Positions 1 to 13,217 of a DNA stretch of 64,000 nucleotides are shown one piece after another. The position numbers were made by a program, and so were the translations under genes. Within the stretch, counting starts at the first letter, position 1, and every line of letters begins with the position of its first letter. The DNA is from Myoxocephalus aenaeus. Its lineage: Eukaryota; Chordata; Actinopteri; Perciformes; Cottidae. Location: assembly GCA_038501785.1 (NCBI GenBank), contig JBAMJR010000031.1, positions 13,740,001 through 13,804,000 of the forward strand. The letters run 5' to 3'. The notes beneath the pieces were generated by a model that saw only the letters and a program-made list of their open reading frames with translations, did no database searches and was not told the DNA's origin.

Positions 1-1252
1 TTATATATATATTTATTATTGGAAAAAAATATTCCCAAAAATACAGGATGTTGTACTGTTTTCTTTACAAGGAAACCATGATTTATTTTATAAACAGTCT
101 GCTGTATAAAAGGGGAAATCTACACGGCTTTAGCTTGCCTGGCCTGTAAAAAGCTCTAGATTCTAGGAAGTCAGCAAAAACACAGGAAATGTTGTGAATT
201 CAGGAAGTCTATTAAATGCCATTATCCCCACAGATACAACTGTTTATTTCACAACACGCAGATGAAACTATTGGGGTGTTCATCAGGGTGAATCACTGTG
301 TAAACCTGATCTCATCGTGATCTCAGTCGAGCAACAGTTGACATTTTTTTTTACTTTTCTCAGTTGAGTTTTGATGACTCTGCTTTTTTCCCCTCCCTAT
401 CTACACATTTCTGTTTTTATCCTCACCTTGTTTACCCTCCATTATGCTCTGCCACAGAAGCACAGTAAGAGATTACACCTGTGTATTTAATCTAAACTCA
501 TACGTCGTGCACTAGTTGAAAGGTCGACCTAAAACGTCTATAAACAGATTATGTGTTCATACTCTGTAAACTGTTTGAGAATGAGGAAAGACTTAAATAT
601 ACATTACAGTGCATATCAAAAACAGGAAGTTGTTCTGCTGAATCACAGGGGATTAAAAGTGACTTTTCTGACAGTGGCAGAAGGAAAAAGGCCCTTTGAT
701 GTCAAAGTGAAAACATCTCTACAGAAGGTATCTAAATTACTGTAAACCTACAAGACCGTAATCAATTGCCTCTTCTTTTTTGTGTCGGCGTTACTCTTGA
801 CATTTTGTCACATCTTGTCTTGATCAAGTCAAGTGCTTAATTCAAACAATAAATGTAGGTCACATCATTTTCATCAAAATATGTCTTTTTTTCCTCGCCG
901 TTTGCACCTTCCATCATCAATCTCACCCACAGCTATCTTTTCATTTTCTCCCCGGAGCTGATGATGGAGGAAGAGAACGAGTGAGCCATCTCGCTTCTTA
1001 CTCATCTCTGTTGTGCGGTATCGATAGGGGCAGAATGTACGAATCAGGCAGGAAGTGACATGTGTTGTTCATGTGTAGCGCAATGAGCTGATATATAACA
1101 TGATTTCAAACAGGTGCATAGACTTTTATGCCTATATTCTTTATATATTCTTTCCTTGCAACTTCCATCCTAAATAACCATAAAAGTAACACTTTGACAT
1201 CAGACCTTGAGTCGGAGAAGAGCATTCTGGGTATTCTGCTCATGGTACTTAC

Positions 1253-1847
1253 AGTAGACCAGCAGCTGTGAGCTCTTATTGACCGCCTGACCGGAGACGG
1301 GGTTGTGGGCCCTGCAGCTGTACACTCCCTGAGCGCTGGGCTGAACGTGCTCTATCCTGAAGCCCAGCCAGGGTCCGGAGGTCGAAGCCAGCGACTCGTT
1401 GCTGGACGCAGCTCCTCTGAAGGCCCAGGTCAGCTGCTGGGACGGGTAGGAGGAGCCGGAGCAGTTGAAGGAGACGCTCGAACCCCGAAAGACGATGAGC
1501 GTCCCGTTGGCCAGGGCAGTCGCTGGACCCATGGACACGGATACGTTTTCTGGACCACCTGAAAGGAGAACCAGCGGTGCTCGTGTTTAGTTTACCAAAT
1601 GCCCCTTTTTTCAACTTCGTTAAAAGTATATCAAAGCAAAAATACCCACGAAGCTGGAACTATATCAGTAGTAGTTTAAAAAGAGTAAAAGCTTTGCATT
1701 AAAAATGTTTCTCACGTAAAAGCACAGAAGTGTTTGCAATAAATTACACTTATAGTACTGAACATAAAGTACTCATTATGCAGAATGAAATGTATATATG
1801 TCCAGCAGTACACTGTTATAGTCATCATGCATTATAATCCAGTAATA

Positions 1848-1900
<53 letters not shown>

Positions 1901-2984
1901 CTGTATCTATATTTTGTATTAATACAAATTTGCAATGTACATTTGGTAAAGTAAATGCAGTGCAGTGTATAAAGTAACATAAGATGGAAATACTCACGTA
2001 CAAGTACGCATATACCTCAAAATTGTACCAAGTACAACACATGAGTAAATGTACTGAACTAAATCACAATACTTGGTGAAGTTTGTCTTTTTTTTGTGTG
2101 CTTTAAAACAAGATAAACCATGACTCGATTATACAAATATTTGGCTTTTCTGTCAATAGATTAGTCGATAAATGATTTCCGCTCTTAACCTTTTGAAAAC
2201 CCGCCTATTTTTAGGCCTCTGCTCGAAAAATGGTTATGAGTAAATGAAGAAGTGAATTATACAGTTTGTATAGCAATATCTGCCATGGACCCAACTTTTC
2301 AACTTGTGTTAGTCGACCAGTAGAATAAAGTTCTGTTGCAGCTCAGAGTATCAAACACCGTGTGTGACCTGCACACTACATTCATCACAGGGCCGCCTGT
2401 ATCCATGCGGAACAACCAGTTTGAGTTTACGAAAAGAAGAAGAAGAAAAGCTGCTTGGAGGAACTTTCAATCATCAAACTGGTCTCCTAACTGGACACAT
2501 CGAGACTCACTGGCCACTTGCAGCGGGACACGTGCGTGAAAGATGTTGTTGCCCGGCAGCGTGGAGCTGCACAGGTACGCGCCCTCGTCCCCGCGCGCCA
2601 CGCTCCTGATGCGCAGACTGCCGTCCTTCATCACCACGAGCCGCTGCCCGGCGGCTGGAGGGCTCTGCGACGATGAGGAGGCGTCACCTCTCGCGACCTC
2701 TTGTCCATCTTTCAGCCACGTCGTGAGGATCGCTGTTACGTTATCGGCGGTGTAACACGGAAGTGTAGCGATGTCGCCCGGTGCAGCCACCAGAGGCGTT
2801 TCGGTGGAGTCACCATCCGAAACCGCCGCTTTGACAAGAAGAGAGGGGGGGGGGGGGGGGACAAAGAAGGTGAGCAGGATTTACGGCCTCACCTGCGTTA
2901 CCTGGCTGCGCGCGGCCACCATCGAAACTCACCTGTGGCGCACAAATAAAGGTGTAGAAACGCCGCAGTTGTCACCGTCTTCAT
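1253..2984 (-). CDS. vsig10: VSIG10-like Ig-superfamily membrane protein, exons 1-3 (5' part; continues left of window)
   Basis: Three exons read on the minus strand: 2984-2933 (start ATG at 2984-2982; the first 17 residues look like a short signal peptide, MKTVTTAAFLHLYLCAT), 2828-2511 (first Ig domain, with LPCY, a WLKDG tryptophan and DEGAYLC) and 1558-1253 (second Ig domain, with FNCSG, LTWAF and AQGVYSC). Donors are GTGAGT, GTGAGT and GTAAGT, and the phases join exactly (1-1-1), giving 225 codons plus one base. Intron 1 is only 104 bp and carries a run of 16 C beside its acceptor. Later Ig domains, the membrane segment and the cytoplasmic tail must lie left of base 1. The name rests on the tandem Ig layout and on proximity to pebp1 and taok3; another Ig receptor (for example a VSIG10L type) is possible. 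The family is poorly characterised, and an adhesion or receptor role is inference. Confidence 0.82.
1852..1898. repeat. (AT)n microsatellite
   Basis: A pure AT dinucleotide run in the vsig10 intron between exons 2 and 3. Confidence 0.95.
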
Positions 2985-4654
2985 GATAACTGTCCTAAAA
3001 GTCTACATCGCCTTCAAATAAAGAACAAAGAAGGTGAAAAAAAGGGTTTTTCGTCCAAACCTGTCCGACTAGTCCACCTGTTCCACCTGTGTGAGCCTGT
3101 CTGTAACGCACAGCGACACCAGTCCGCCCATTCTGAGCCACAGCGCGCGCGCGCGCACACACATACTACAGAGGGGAGCAGTCTGACATGATGTGACTTC
3201 AGTCTCTCCGCTGGATATTTGAAGGAAGACGTGCTTTGTTTACAAGAGCATGCTAATCCGGAAACTTTGGCACGAATAAACCACACCCCGACCTCACCTT
3301 GTTAAAGGGACAGTACCACTATTCGACTTCTTCCTCTCTCAGGCTTAATGGTGTTATTTAGCTGACGTTACGTCATTATGACGATGCAATGGGACAGATT
3401 AAGGTACACTGCAAGGACGTTTATAATTCCCATAGCAGGGGTGTTATTATTATTTTCCTCAGATATGTACAACCTTTATTTTACAGCTGTATTAAGGTTT
3501 CTTTGGTCCAAAACAACAGTACTCTTTAAAGAAGTATAGAAATACAACAAAACATAAACGAAACAAGAGTTGGTCACCTATGCATTCATACAAATGGTAT
3601 ACTGATAGATCTCACAGTAATCATCCCATGAGGAGCACAAACACAGTCCATTTTCAGCATTGCAGGAATTTATCAACACGTAGGTTTCGCGGGGGAAATT
3701 ATTCTCTCCATGCTTTGAATATTACTCACAATATCTATACAGTCAGTGTTTGCTGGAAGTTCGGTCTGTAACTATTGTTGTGTTTCTTGCCGGTCGCTAA
3801 TAATATGTTTAATAGATATTTGTCTTGCACCAATACATGAGCTGCAATGTTTTGCCAAATAGATTGTCGAGAAAGAGCAGTGATGTCCGTCATGGAAAAT
3901 ATTCCTAATTGTCTGTATTAGCTCCGATTATAAAGTCTATTAAGCATCTTATCAGGAGCATTCATGATGTTTATCAGCAGATGGTGTCAGCTGCCATTGA
4001 ATTAATGATATTCAAACATTTTCTTGATTATAAATCACAGGTGAAATAGCTTTCTTACGTTTAGTTAAATTCAGTTCAAATTAGATTATTGGGTATAAGT
4101 GTCTGTGTGATACATAAGACTGTAAAATGTCGTTACAGGAGAGTAGTAGTCATTTTTTTCAAATCATGCATCCTATACATATCAGTTAGCCATTCAATTC
4201 TGCACGGCATAAAATCAATAAGTAGACGTTTTGAAACATGCTATAAAAGCGTCAAAGTTGCATTGTCATCATTAGTTAACGCAAGGCAAACTTTCCAAAT
4301 TGTAATTAATTATTGATCATTATAAAAATAAATGTATAACACATGTATGACATGTATTCTGGCTCATCAAGTCAAATTAAATGCATGGAGGGATCTCTAA
4401 TTTAGCAGTCATGTGGCATTATGTGAGTGTTTAAATGCAATTCAGATCCATAACAATGTCCGAAACTGACTTAATTTAATTAAGTCTGTAATTTTCCATT
4501 TCATTTAAAAGCTCAGGCCACTAAATTCTCTAAGTCAACATTAACAAACATATTCACATAAGAGGTATCGATATGACAAAATCCTATCAAATGTTTGTGT
4601 GTGTGTGCGTGTATGTGCGTGTGCATTTTGAGGTCAGTCGCATGCACAATAGTA
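2985..4654. other. Spacer upstream of vsig10; no gene seen
   Basis: The vsig10 promoter and 5' UTR should lie in 2985-3400, where there is a short (GC)n/(CA)n run near 3144-3165 and moderately raised GC, but no clear TATA box. The rest is AT-rich single-copy-looking sequence. Short open frames here show no domain or conserved motif. Confidence 0.5.
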
Positions 4655-5898
4655 TGGAGGACCGTAAATGACTTAATTATAAATTAATAAATGCAGGAAT
4701 AAATACAGGAATACATAAATACATGTTTAAATAAATGTATAAATGAATACAGGAATAAATAAATAAATGTTTAAATAAATGTATAAATAAATAAATAAAT
4801 ACAGGAATAAATAAATAAATGCTTAAATAAATGTATACATAAATAAATAAATACAGGAATATATAAATATAAGTTATACCTAAACAGGACATCATGAAAT
4901 AAATCTATTTCTACATTTCTGTTTTTCAATATTGATTTATGCCTGTATTTATGTGTCCAGGCGTATTTCTTCATTTATTTATTTATGTATTTCTGTGTCC
5001 TTGTATGCAAATGAGCTGGGGCGGTCCGAACCTCTGTCTAAAGCATGATTGGTCACAGGAGTATGATCGCTCCTGCTATGTTGTGCTCTACTACTTCTGC
5101 CTTCACATGTTGTTGAAGTTGGCAAGCTCAGCTAACCGTTAGCAGAAGTCCGGATTTTCAATGCCCTGTCCGACGTCCGGCGCAGCATCAAGCCGGACGC
5201 GTATTTGTCCTCCTTTTTGCATACCTGCAAACTTGTCACCTTACGGCGAAATTCGCCGTTTTGAAATCAAAATATGTGAACTGGCCGGCCAGCGTTTCTG
5301 AGATTGGAGTGGTCGTGATCTTCATAATAGAAGATCTTTGATGAGTCTTGGCCAATCAGCGTTAAGATGTCTCCAGCGGCCGTTTCTCAATACGCTTCTT
5401 CTCTGTACTTGATGAGGAAACTCACAACTGAACGTTGATGTTCTCTGAATACTACTGTTGTTGAGTCACAACATGTACTTTTAGGATGTTTTCAGGCGAG
5501 AAGTTAGTTGTTTAAGCATCAAATCTGTGATCAGCCGACTTAAAAAGATACGCCGACGAGTTGAGGTCCTGCTGAGGGACCGTGAGCTCCGCAGCACCGG
5601 GCCGTCAGCGCTGTGCTGCCCGATGAGAGCAGCCTGATCCCGGCAGGACTTTTAGAAATGATCCGCTGGCTCGCTGAAATTTCTCCGTAGCGGTTAAACA
5701 TGAGATAAAATTCTGTTTTGAGGGTCTAACGAGCAATCTTTATTAGTTTATTATTTATTCACAGTAACGTTACATCAGTTTGACGGAGGGAAAGGTTAAG
5801 ATTCATAACTTAAGATTTTAATTGAACTTTTACTTTGAACTACAGCGGTGTTTTATTACTTTTTACCGAATTGATTGCAATTATATAAAAATATATAA

Positions 5899-5899
<1 letters not shown>

Positions 5900-5960
<61 letters not shown>
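5900..5960. repeat. (AT)n microsatellite
   Basis: About 30 AT units inside the foldback element. Confidence 0.95.
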
Positions 5961-5962
<2 letters not shown>

Positions 5963-6287
5963 CAATACATAAAACATACATATTAATTCATTGTTAATTA
6001 CAATTATTAATTACATATTAATAATATATTACATATATATAAGATATATATATATTACATATAGATATACAAAAATAAAAATACATATTAATTAGTTGAT
6101 AAAGCAGGGTATGCTCCAATGAGATCAATTACAGTAAAAAGGGCTCACATCTCTCTTCACACTTAATAAAATCAAACTGCACCCCTCCTATGCAATTATT
6201 CACAGCCTCACAAAATACCGCATAGTGTCCTCCTTTTTGGTGTTATGGATATGGTCACCCTAGCCTAGACAGCTTTTTGACTTCATC

Positions 6288-6769
6288 CAGGGCCGGCTCT
6301 AGCCCTTTGGTTGCCCTAGGCGAGATTGAGTTTTTGCTCTTCTTCCTTTTTTCGTTTTCGTCCCTGTGCTCCAGATGGTTTAGACCGCTTCATTTTTGCA
6401 AATGTCAGGGGCCAGTCAAAGTGGTCGCGCAATAGATTTTTCAGATCGCGCACATTTTTCAGACCGCACAAACAATTTATTTTTTGTGAGTGAGTCATCT
6501 TTACAATAGAAGATCTTTGATGTGACGTGTCGAGTCTTGGCCAATCAGCGTCCCGTTTTCTCGACAAAAAATTCAGATTTTTGGCCGAGTTGTTGTCCTC
6601 TCCGTAATAGAACATCTTTGATGTGACGTGTCTTGGTCCCTGCTCGCGGGAGCCAGCGCCCGTGGTCGCGAATTGCTCACAGTGCTGAAATGTGCGCTGT
6701 GAGGGCGCCCCCAACCCATTTGTCGCCCTAGGCAGTCGCCTAGTTCGCCTATAGCAATCGCCGGCCCTG
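6288..6769. mobile_element. hAT-type MITE nested in the foldback element
   Basis: It starts CAGGGCCGGC and ends GCCGGCCCTG, flanked by a perfect 8-bp target duplication, acttcatc (6280-6287 and 6770-6777). The 482-bp interior has subterminal inverted pieces (ttgccctaggcga near the left, tcgccctaggcag near the right) and two diverged copies of a motif containing catctttgatgtgacgtgtc. Open frames across it look like chance. The inverted ends, the CAGGG start and the 8-bp duplication are hallmarks of the hAT superfamily. Confidence 0.9.
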
Positions 6770-7224
6770 ACTTCATCTACAGGAGCCATGTGCCAGGGAT
6801 CGGTTGCTTTTGTCTGGCTCTCCTACTTGACCAATCCTGTTTAACAATGAGGTTCGGACCGCCCCAGCTCATTTGCATACAAGGACACAGAAATACAGAA
6901 ATAAATAAATGAAGAAATACGTGTGGACACATAAATACAGGCATAAATAAATGAATAAATACAGAAATGTAGAAATAGATTTATTTAATGATGTCCTGTT
7001 TAGGTATAACTTATATTTATATATTACTGTATTTATTTATTTATTTATTTATACATTTATTTAAGCATTTATTTATTTATTCCTGTATTTATTTATACAT
7101 TTATTTAAACATTTATTTATTTATTCCTGTATTTATTTATTTATTTATACATTTATTTAAACATTTATTTATACATTTATTCCTGCATTTATTTATTTAT
7201 AATTAAGTCATTTACGGTCCTCCA

Positions 7225-7985
7225 TACCTTTGAACCACCATAAAGGAGATAATAGGACAACGGCGTGAACTGAGCCCAGATTTCTCTTGGATGGGGTTTT
7301 TACTCAGTCGACCAAAGGCTGACTTGATAATTAGAGCTCAGGCCACCAGCTGTGTCTGCCCTTGGGGAAGGCAGCCGTTTCATACCAGGGAGTCACTGCA
7401 GATTTGTGGGCAGTGAATATGTGTTTGACTCTGTAAGTGTGTGGCGATGCGTGCATGAATGGCGTCCTGCATGGATGCATTTGCAATGCGAACGTCAACG
7501 TCAACAATAAACACGTGGTTGAATCAACTCCTCCCTGAAAGTTTGAACAAAAACTCCACATGCATATCTGGTAGATATGATGTTGTGGATTTTATTAGAT
7601 TATACAGCAGCTAACAAAGTGATCAGCAAGCTTCTGACATGCTTATTTTAATGGTGGATATCTGTGATACAACTGGGAGACAATGAACAGGAGTGAAGAG
7701 GAGAAAAACACAATGTGCATCATTCAATGAAACATCGTCTGTCAAAATTATGTGCACAATTTTAAAGCAAACATTTATAATTTTTTTTGCCACTTTGGTG
7801 AAACAAAACACCTTTACTGTGAGACTGATGTCGGCTACAAAAACTAAGTTACAGCAATAAATAATGCATAACTGTATGCTTGAATGCTACTCTTACTGTC
7901 TACATGTTGAATTGGATGATGTCAGTCCATCAGTGATGTAATAAGAATCCATTGCTAAAATGAGAATTCTAGAATTCTTGTACGC
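7225..7985. promoter_or_regulatory. 5' flank of klhl10 copy A
   Basis: No gene is seen. Bases 7457-7985 are shared with copy B (15635-16164), so any proximal klhl10 promoter common to both copies must lie in this roughly 530-bp stretch. 7225-7456 is unique to copy A. No confident TATA box or other motif was found. Confidence 0.4.
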
Positions 7986-10900
7986 ATGGAAGTTTGTTCA
8001 ATCAAAACAACTATTGAGACTCAAGAGACAGGTCAACAACCAAGAAACTCTTTATTCAAGGAAGTCAAGATGAACGAACCGGTCAAATTTTCATACGAGC
8101 CAGACTCTGCGTTTAACGATCTCCGTCTGGAAGGAAAACTTTGTGACGCAGTCCTCAAGGTCGAGGACGTAGAATTTAAAGTCCACAGGATTATCCTGTG
8201 TAAATGCAGCCAGTACTTCATGTGAGTTGGTTATCTGAAGCTTGTGAATGTATATCCTTCAAATGGGCAGAACATAATGGTTCATGATCTGAGGTCTGAG
8301 AGACTAATCTCAATACATAATGAGTTCATGGAGCATTTGTGATAAAAAAAAAAAAGAGTTTGACATAGAGGAAAAGATACAAAATATCAGCTTGATGATG
8401 GGTAAACTAAATACTGCCATTCAACTAAATATCAACTTCCATCAAGTGCTGTACTGTACATTGATTGCAGAGTGCAGTTTTATTTTTTTAAAGTTGGATT
8501 ATTTATTATAGTTATATTATTATTATTATTTGAACGCTACAGTATTCTCACAGTTCCATAGTGATGTGCTTTTAAGCAGATCAGTAAAGTGTAGTTGCAT
8601 TGAGTATTTTTGTGTGTTCAGAAAAGTGACTAGATTAATTTAAAGCAACAAAAAAAAACATTGCACACACTTGAGACGGTCGATTCAACGCACACTTGGA
8701 ACGGAGAAATCTGAAGTCCGTTTCCAACGCTCTGCTTTTGTGTTCCCCCCTGACCCCTCAGTGCTCTCTTCAACCGCTGGTCCAGTACAGACAAGGTCTT
8801 CAACATACCCGGGCTCTCTCCTGACATGATGCGGCTCATCATTGAGTTTGCGTACACCGGCTCCGTTTTGGTGACGGAGGAAAACGTGCAGGAGCTGCTG
8901 ATAGCAGCCGATCAGTTCTGCGTCATGGCCGTCGTGCGAGATTGCTGCGACTTTCTCGGGGAGCGGCTCTGCCCTGGGAACTGCATCGGCATCTTTGGGT
9001 TCACCGACATTGGCTTCTTCCCCGAACTGCAGAGCAAGGCCTACCGCTACATCCTGGATCACTTCGAGGAGGTCGCTTTACACGAAGAGTTCCTGCAGCT
9101 GTCCCTGCAGCAACTCATCGACATCCTCGCCAGAGACGACCTCAACGTGAAAAAGGAGAGTGCGGTCTATGAAGCCGTCCTTCGCTGGATTGACCACGTA
9201 CCCGAAGAACGGAAAGCACACGTGGCAGTGCTCTTGTCTAAGGTAGGATAACCTTCCGTCACTAGATTTAGTTTAGACTTACACCTTCAGCATTTGGCTT
9301 ATCCCTATTGCAGCGACAGTCAATTAAACCACCTTGGTCAAATTAAAGTCCAGAGACAAAGTCCAGTTTCAGGGTGCCTTAATTCGCTTTACAAAAAAAC
9401 TTTGTCACATGGACTGCCAGGTAGCTTTTTTTGGGGCGACTGACACCCTGCATCATTGGCACAGTCAATTAAACCACCTTGGTCAAATTAAAGTCCAGAG
9501 ACAAAATCCAGTTTTAGGGTACTTCCATTCGTTCATTCATTTTACAACAAAACTTGGTCACATGGACTGCCAGGTAGCTTTTTTTGGTGCGACTGACACC
9601 CATCATTGGCACTACATGGACCAACACGGGGGAATGAGATTCCAAAGACTGACAGCAAGTTACGCTGCTCTTTGCCAAACCTTATTGATTTTATCTGCCT
9701 TCTCTGGTGATTACGAAGGGCTCGCAAAGAAATGAGTTGCCGGCAACGTGTCGGTCATCGTGGTTACAGTGTTTTTACTTCTTTTTTTTATTATTTGAAA
9801 GGAAAACGTTGGGCATCACTCAACAAATACATACCGCACCAGTTGTTAAGTCCACACCAGAGTTCGACTGAGAGCTTTCTCACCAGCTCAAACTGAACTA
9901 GACACGCAAATAACACCCCAGTTTGTTCGAATCGCATGAGAACAGGTTAAGAGTGAAAGCACCCAGGAGGCTGAAACTGCTGTTTAAGAGTAACTCAAGA
10001 CCGAGAGCGGATCAATTCTTTCTTAGCCAATAAACCTTGTTGCTGCCCTTTCAAATGTTAAAACTGTTAAGTATTCTTAGAACCTTGGATGCTCATGCGA
10101 AGAGAAGTGCAGAAGTCAATGAGTTATAATGAAAGGTTTAATTAAAGTTCAAATGGTGGTACAGTATAGAATTTCAGCTGAAGGTGTCTAAGCGCCCGCT
10201 TCCACAGACCGCTCCTGGCTTCGGCTTAGAAGACCTCGAACAGGAATCTACAATCTGATTTTAACATCCCAGCAGTTTGGGCTCATTCGCCTCATTGGTT
10301 CATTTCTACGGCATGCGATTGGCTAAAAGTCCCACAGGGGCGGAGTCTCTGTAAGTTTTGAAGATGGCTCCATAAAATTCCTGTTTTCCGGTACGAAATA
10401 TTTTACCTAGAAGGAATTGTTATTCAGTTCTATATGTTACAGCTGATGATAATCTTATTACAGCCACAGTCATCTTCCCACAGAACCCCTTCACCTTTGC
10501 TGGTTCAAATGCAAATTGAATCCCCCTCTTTTCCTTATCTCATGTAATCAATCACTTGTCCAGACAGGTCACAAACCAAGAACAGGACGAATCACAGGTG
10601 GTCCATTCTCTTTGTTTTAAGACCAAATGCTCCCTTGTAAAACCCCCAACCACGATATGTGTGTAAATGACCTCTGCACTCTCCAGTACAGAGTCCATGT
10701 GACCCTGAGCAATACTATATCATTCATCTTGTTTTCTACATCCATTTTAAAATCCTTTCACATCTGAATCATTATACAGTAATAAAAACATAGTGACCTT
10801 GATATGCATACAATTACACACCCTTCATAATAATATCCCTTATTCATTATCATATCCTTCTTATGCATTGTAATGTACACAATACACATTTCTTTATTAT

Positions 10901-13184
10901 ACATGTGCAAGTCCAAATTTGACAAACTAAACTATTAAAACTCTACAAAACGCTCCATGATAGCTTTCTGAAAGGAGACTGGTCATTCTCTATACTGCTC
11001 TTACTGTCAGTGAAAGACCAAAACCAACAATACGTTCAAATCAAATAGTGTCTGTGTATCCAAAGCCAGATATAGCATATTCCTTAGAGTTTTGTCTTTG
11101 AAAGCATTCATCCATGGTACGCTATTAAACATTTCCCACGGCTAACACATACCGTAAAAGTCGGGTTAAAAGCCGCTACTGCTCCCCGCTACTGCTCCCC
11201 ACTGTAGCCAGCTGGCGCTCATGCTAGCGCTCCGGTAGTTCCCCATTAACTTCCGCTAGCTCCCTGACAACCACTGAAGGTAGTGGAACCAGCCCCGGGC
11301 TTGACACCCGACTTGGACAGAGGGGACGTGGGCAGTAGCAGCAGCCAGTAGCAGCAGCATGGGGGAGCTAGCAGCAGCGCTAGCGCTGCTCCTAGCTTGC
11401 TACAGCGGGGACACTGACCGGAGGTAGGAGCGGCCTGTAACCCGACTTTTACGGTAGTTGGAGCTTTTAAAGGAATTTATTGACAATAACTAAAATATAG
11501 AATGTCACCAGTACAGTCCATCAAGTTCAATTCAACGATTCTGTCCCGTTTCTCTCTGTGTAGGTGCGACTGGCCTTGACGAGTATGGAGTTCATGAGCA
11601 TCAATGTTCTGACCAATGAGATGTTGAATAACAACCTAGAGTGCCTGTCCATTGTCCGGGATACCCTTGAAACCATGGGCCACTTGGCGAGTAACAGGCC
11701 CTCTGTTGCTCACTTCTGCAACCCTCTCGCCCGACCTCGCCTGCCGAATGCCATCCTGTTGGCCATCGGAGGCTGGAGCGGCGGCAATCCGACGAACGCC
11801 ATCGAGGCGTACGACGTCCGCGCCGACCACTGGATCAGCGTGACAAACCATTCCGAGCGGCCCCGCGCCTACCACGGCACCGCCGTCCTCAACGGGAACA
11901 TCTACTGCATCGGCGGCTTCGACCGGGCGCAGCATTTCAACAGCGTGCGCAGGTTCAACCTGAACACGCGCACCTGGCACGAGGCGGCCTCCATGTGCGA
12001 CCGCCGCTGCTACGTGAGCGTCGCCGTGCTGAGCGAGAACATCTACGCCTTGGGAGGCTTCGATGGGCACACACGGCTCAACACCGCCGAGCGATACAGC
12101 CCCGAGGACAACCAGTGGAGTCTCATCGCGCCGATGCAAGAGCAACGGAGCGACGCCAGCAGCGCAACGCTGCACAACAGGGTGGGTTGAAGGGAAATAG
12201 TGGCTGGGAGTAATTCAAGGGCAACAGAGTAGGTTTTTTTACCTGTTGGAAACAAGACTGTAAAAACACACAATTTGTGTAATTCCTTCTGCAGTTGTGT
12301 TGAGGTAAATGGAGTAATTGTCCAGAGGTCAGAGTGTCAGACTAAAGGTCTTCAGCAACCTATGGGCTATCTGAAGAATGTGTGATGTTGTGTGCATGGA
12401 AGTGATAAGGTGTGTCTGTGTGTGTGTTTGGACGATTGGACCATTCTCCGATGTTGGGAATCCTCTTGGGATAGAGTAGAAATATCTCTGTATAATTTAT
12501 AACCAGTTGAAAGCTAGGATAAGTGATTCGTTACTTAAAACCTCCTGTTCTCCCCAGGTTTACATTTGCGGGGGCTTCAATGGGAGCGAGTGCCTGCAAA
12601 CGGCTGAATGTTTCATCCCAGAAGCCAACCAATGGACGATGATCAGCCCGATGAGCAGCCAGCGCAGCGGCATTGGCATCGCCGCTTATGAAAACCGTGT
12701 CTATGCAGTAGGTACACATGAAACAGTGACACGGCAACTTGTGTGAAGAGATGTGGTCAACAGTCAACAGATGAATCAGAAAGAGTTGAGTGTGAATGTT
12801 CTATTTTTACCATTTATTTCACTTGTCCTCCCAAAGGTCGGTGGCTACGACGGCACCAACCGCCTGCGCAGCGCGGAGGCCTACAACCCGGTGTGCAACA
12901 GCTGGCAGGAAGTGCCGCCAATGTTGACTCCCCGCAGCAACTTCGGCATCGCAGTGCACGACGATCTGCTGTTTGTCGTCGGGGGCTTCAATGGCTTCAC
13001 CACCTCCTACGACGTGGAGAGCTATGACGGAGCGGAGTGGACGGAGGCTCGTGACATGGACGTTTACCGCAGCGCCGTGAGCTGCTGCGTGGTGTCCGGG
13101 CTCCCCAACATCAGCGACTACGTTGTCCCCCGAGACGCCCTGGCGTTATTACATCAGGATGGAGACTCGGACGAACTCTTCTGA
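7986..13184 (+). CDS. klhl10: Kelch-like protein 10, copy A
   Basis: Five exons: 7986-8221, 8762-9242, 11564-12181, 12558-12707 and 12837-13184 (stop TGA 13182-13184). They sum to 1833 bp, or 610 residues, close to the mammalian protein. All junctions are GT-AG and in phase. Order: a short N-terminal leader, a BTB domain (about residues 39-146, with LRLEGKLCDAVLKV, split by intron 1 after YF), a BACK domain (about 151-250), then six kelch repeats from about residue 300, each with a GG pair (AIGGWSGG, CIGGFDRA, ALGGFDGH, ICGGFNGS, VGGYDGTN, VVGGFNGF). KLHL10 is a substrate adaptor for CUL3 ubiquitin ligases: BTB/BACK binds CUL3 and the kelch propeller binds substrate. In mammals it is testis-specific and needed for sperm maturation. 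The start at 7986 gives the family's usual leader length; Met29 is an alternative. Confidence 0.95.
9317..9610 (+). repeat. 145-bp tandem duplication in klhl10 A intron 2
   Basis: The unit beginning cagtcaattaaaccacctt occurs at 9317-9461 and again from 9462. Copy B has a single unit at the matching place (from about 17496). The two units differ at several bases. Confidence 0.9.
11152..11454. mobile_element. TA-flanked MITE in klhl10 A intron 2
   Basis: Terminal inverted repeats CCGTAAAAGTCGGGTTA and TAACCCGACTTTTACGG are bounded by TA (11150-11151 and 11455-11456), which fits a Tc1/mariner-type MITE. The interior is rich in gctagc and agcagc motifs. The same insertion sits in copy B, so it predates the duplication. 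Confidence 0.85.
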
Positions 13185-13211
13185 TCTCGCGACCTAAAAC
13201 TACAACAGACA

Positions 13212-13217
13212 AATAAA
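13212..13217 (+). terminator. Polyadenylation signal of klhl10 A
   Basis: An AATAAA hexamer lies 28 bases past the stop codon. It is conserved in copy B, which suggests a very short 3' UTR. Confidence 0.65.

Larger units (their letters stand above)
4655..7224. mobile_element. Foldback DNA transposon with ~380-bp terminal inverted repeats
   Basis: The left arm 4655-5034 (starting tggaggaccgtaaatgactt) is the near-perfect reverse complement of 6849-7224. Weaker similarity extends inward to about 5060 and 6825. A TA dinucleotide flanks both ends (4653-4654 and 7225-7226), as expected for a Tc1/mariner-type target. The outer part of each arm is a tandem array of AT-rich units with an ATAAATACAGGAATAAATA core. 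No transposase reading frame is visible, so it is probably non-autonomous. A hAT MITE (6288-6769) and an (AT)n run interrupt the middle. Confidence 0.85.

Noticed and set aside
551..745. 64-codon frame conserved in the duplicate at 14803-15009 with one residue change
   Set aside because: It lies in a vsig10 intron, has no domain, and its conservation is explained by the recent duplication.
6316..6789. 157-codon minus frame across the hAT MITE
   Set aside because: It overlaps the element end and target duplication; composition is not protein-like.
11636..12175. 179-codon antisense frame over klhl10 exon 3 (also 19760-20299)
   Set aside because: A mirror of a GC-rich coding exon; no independent domain.
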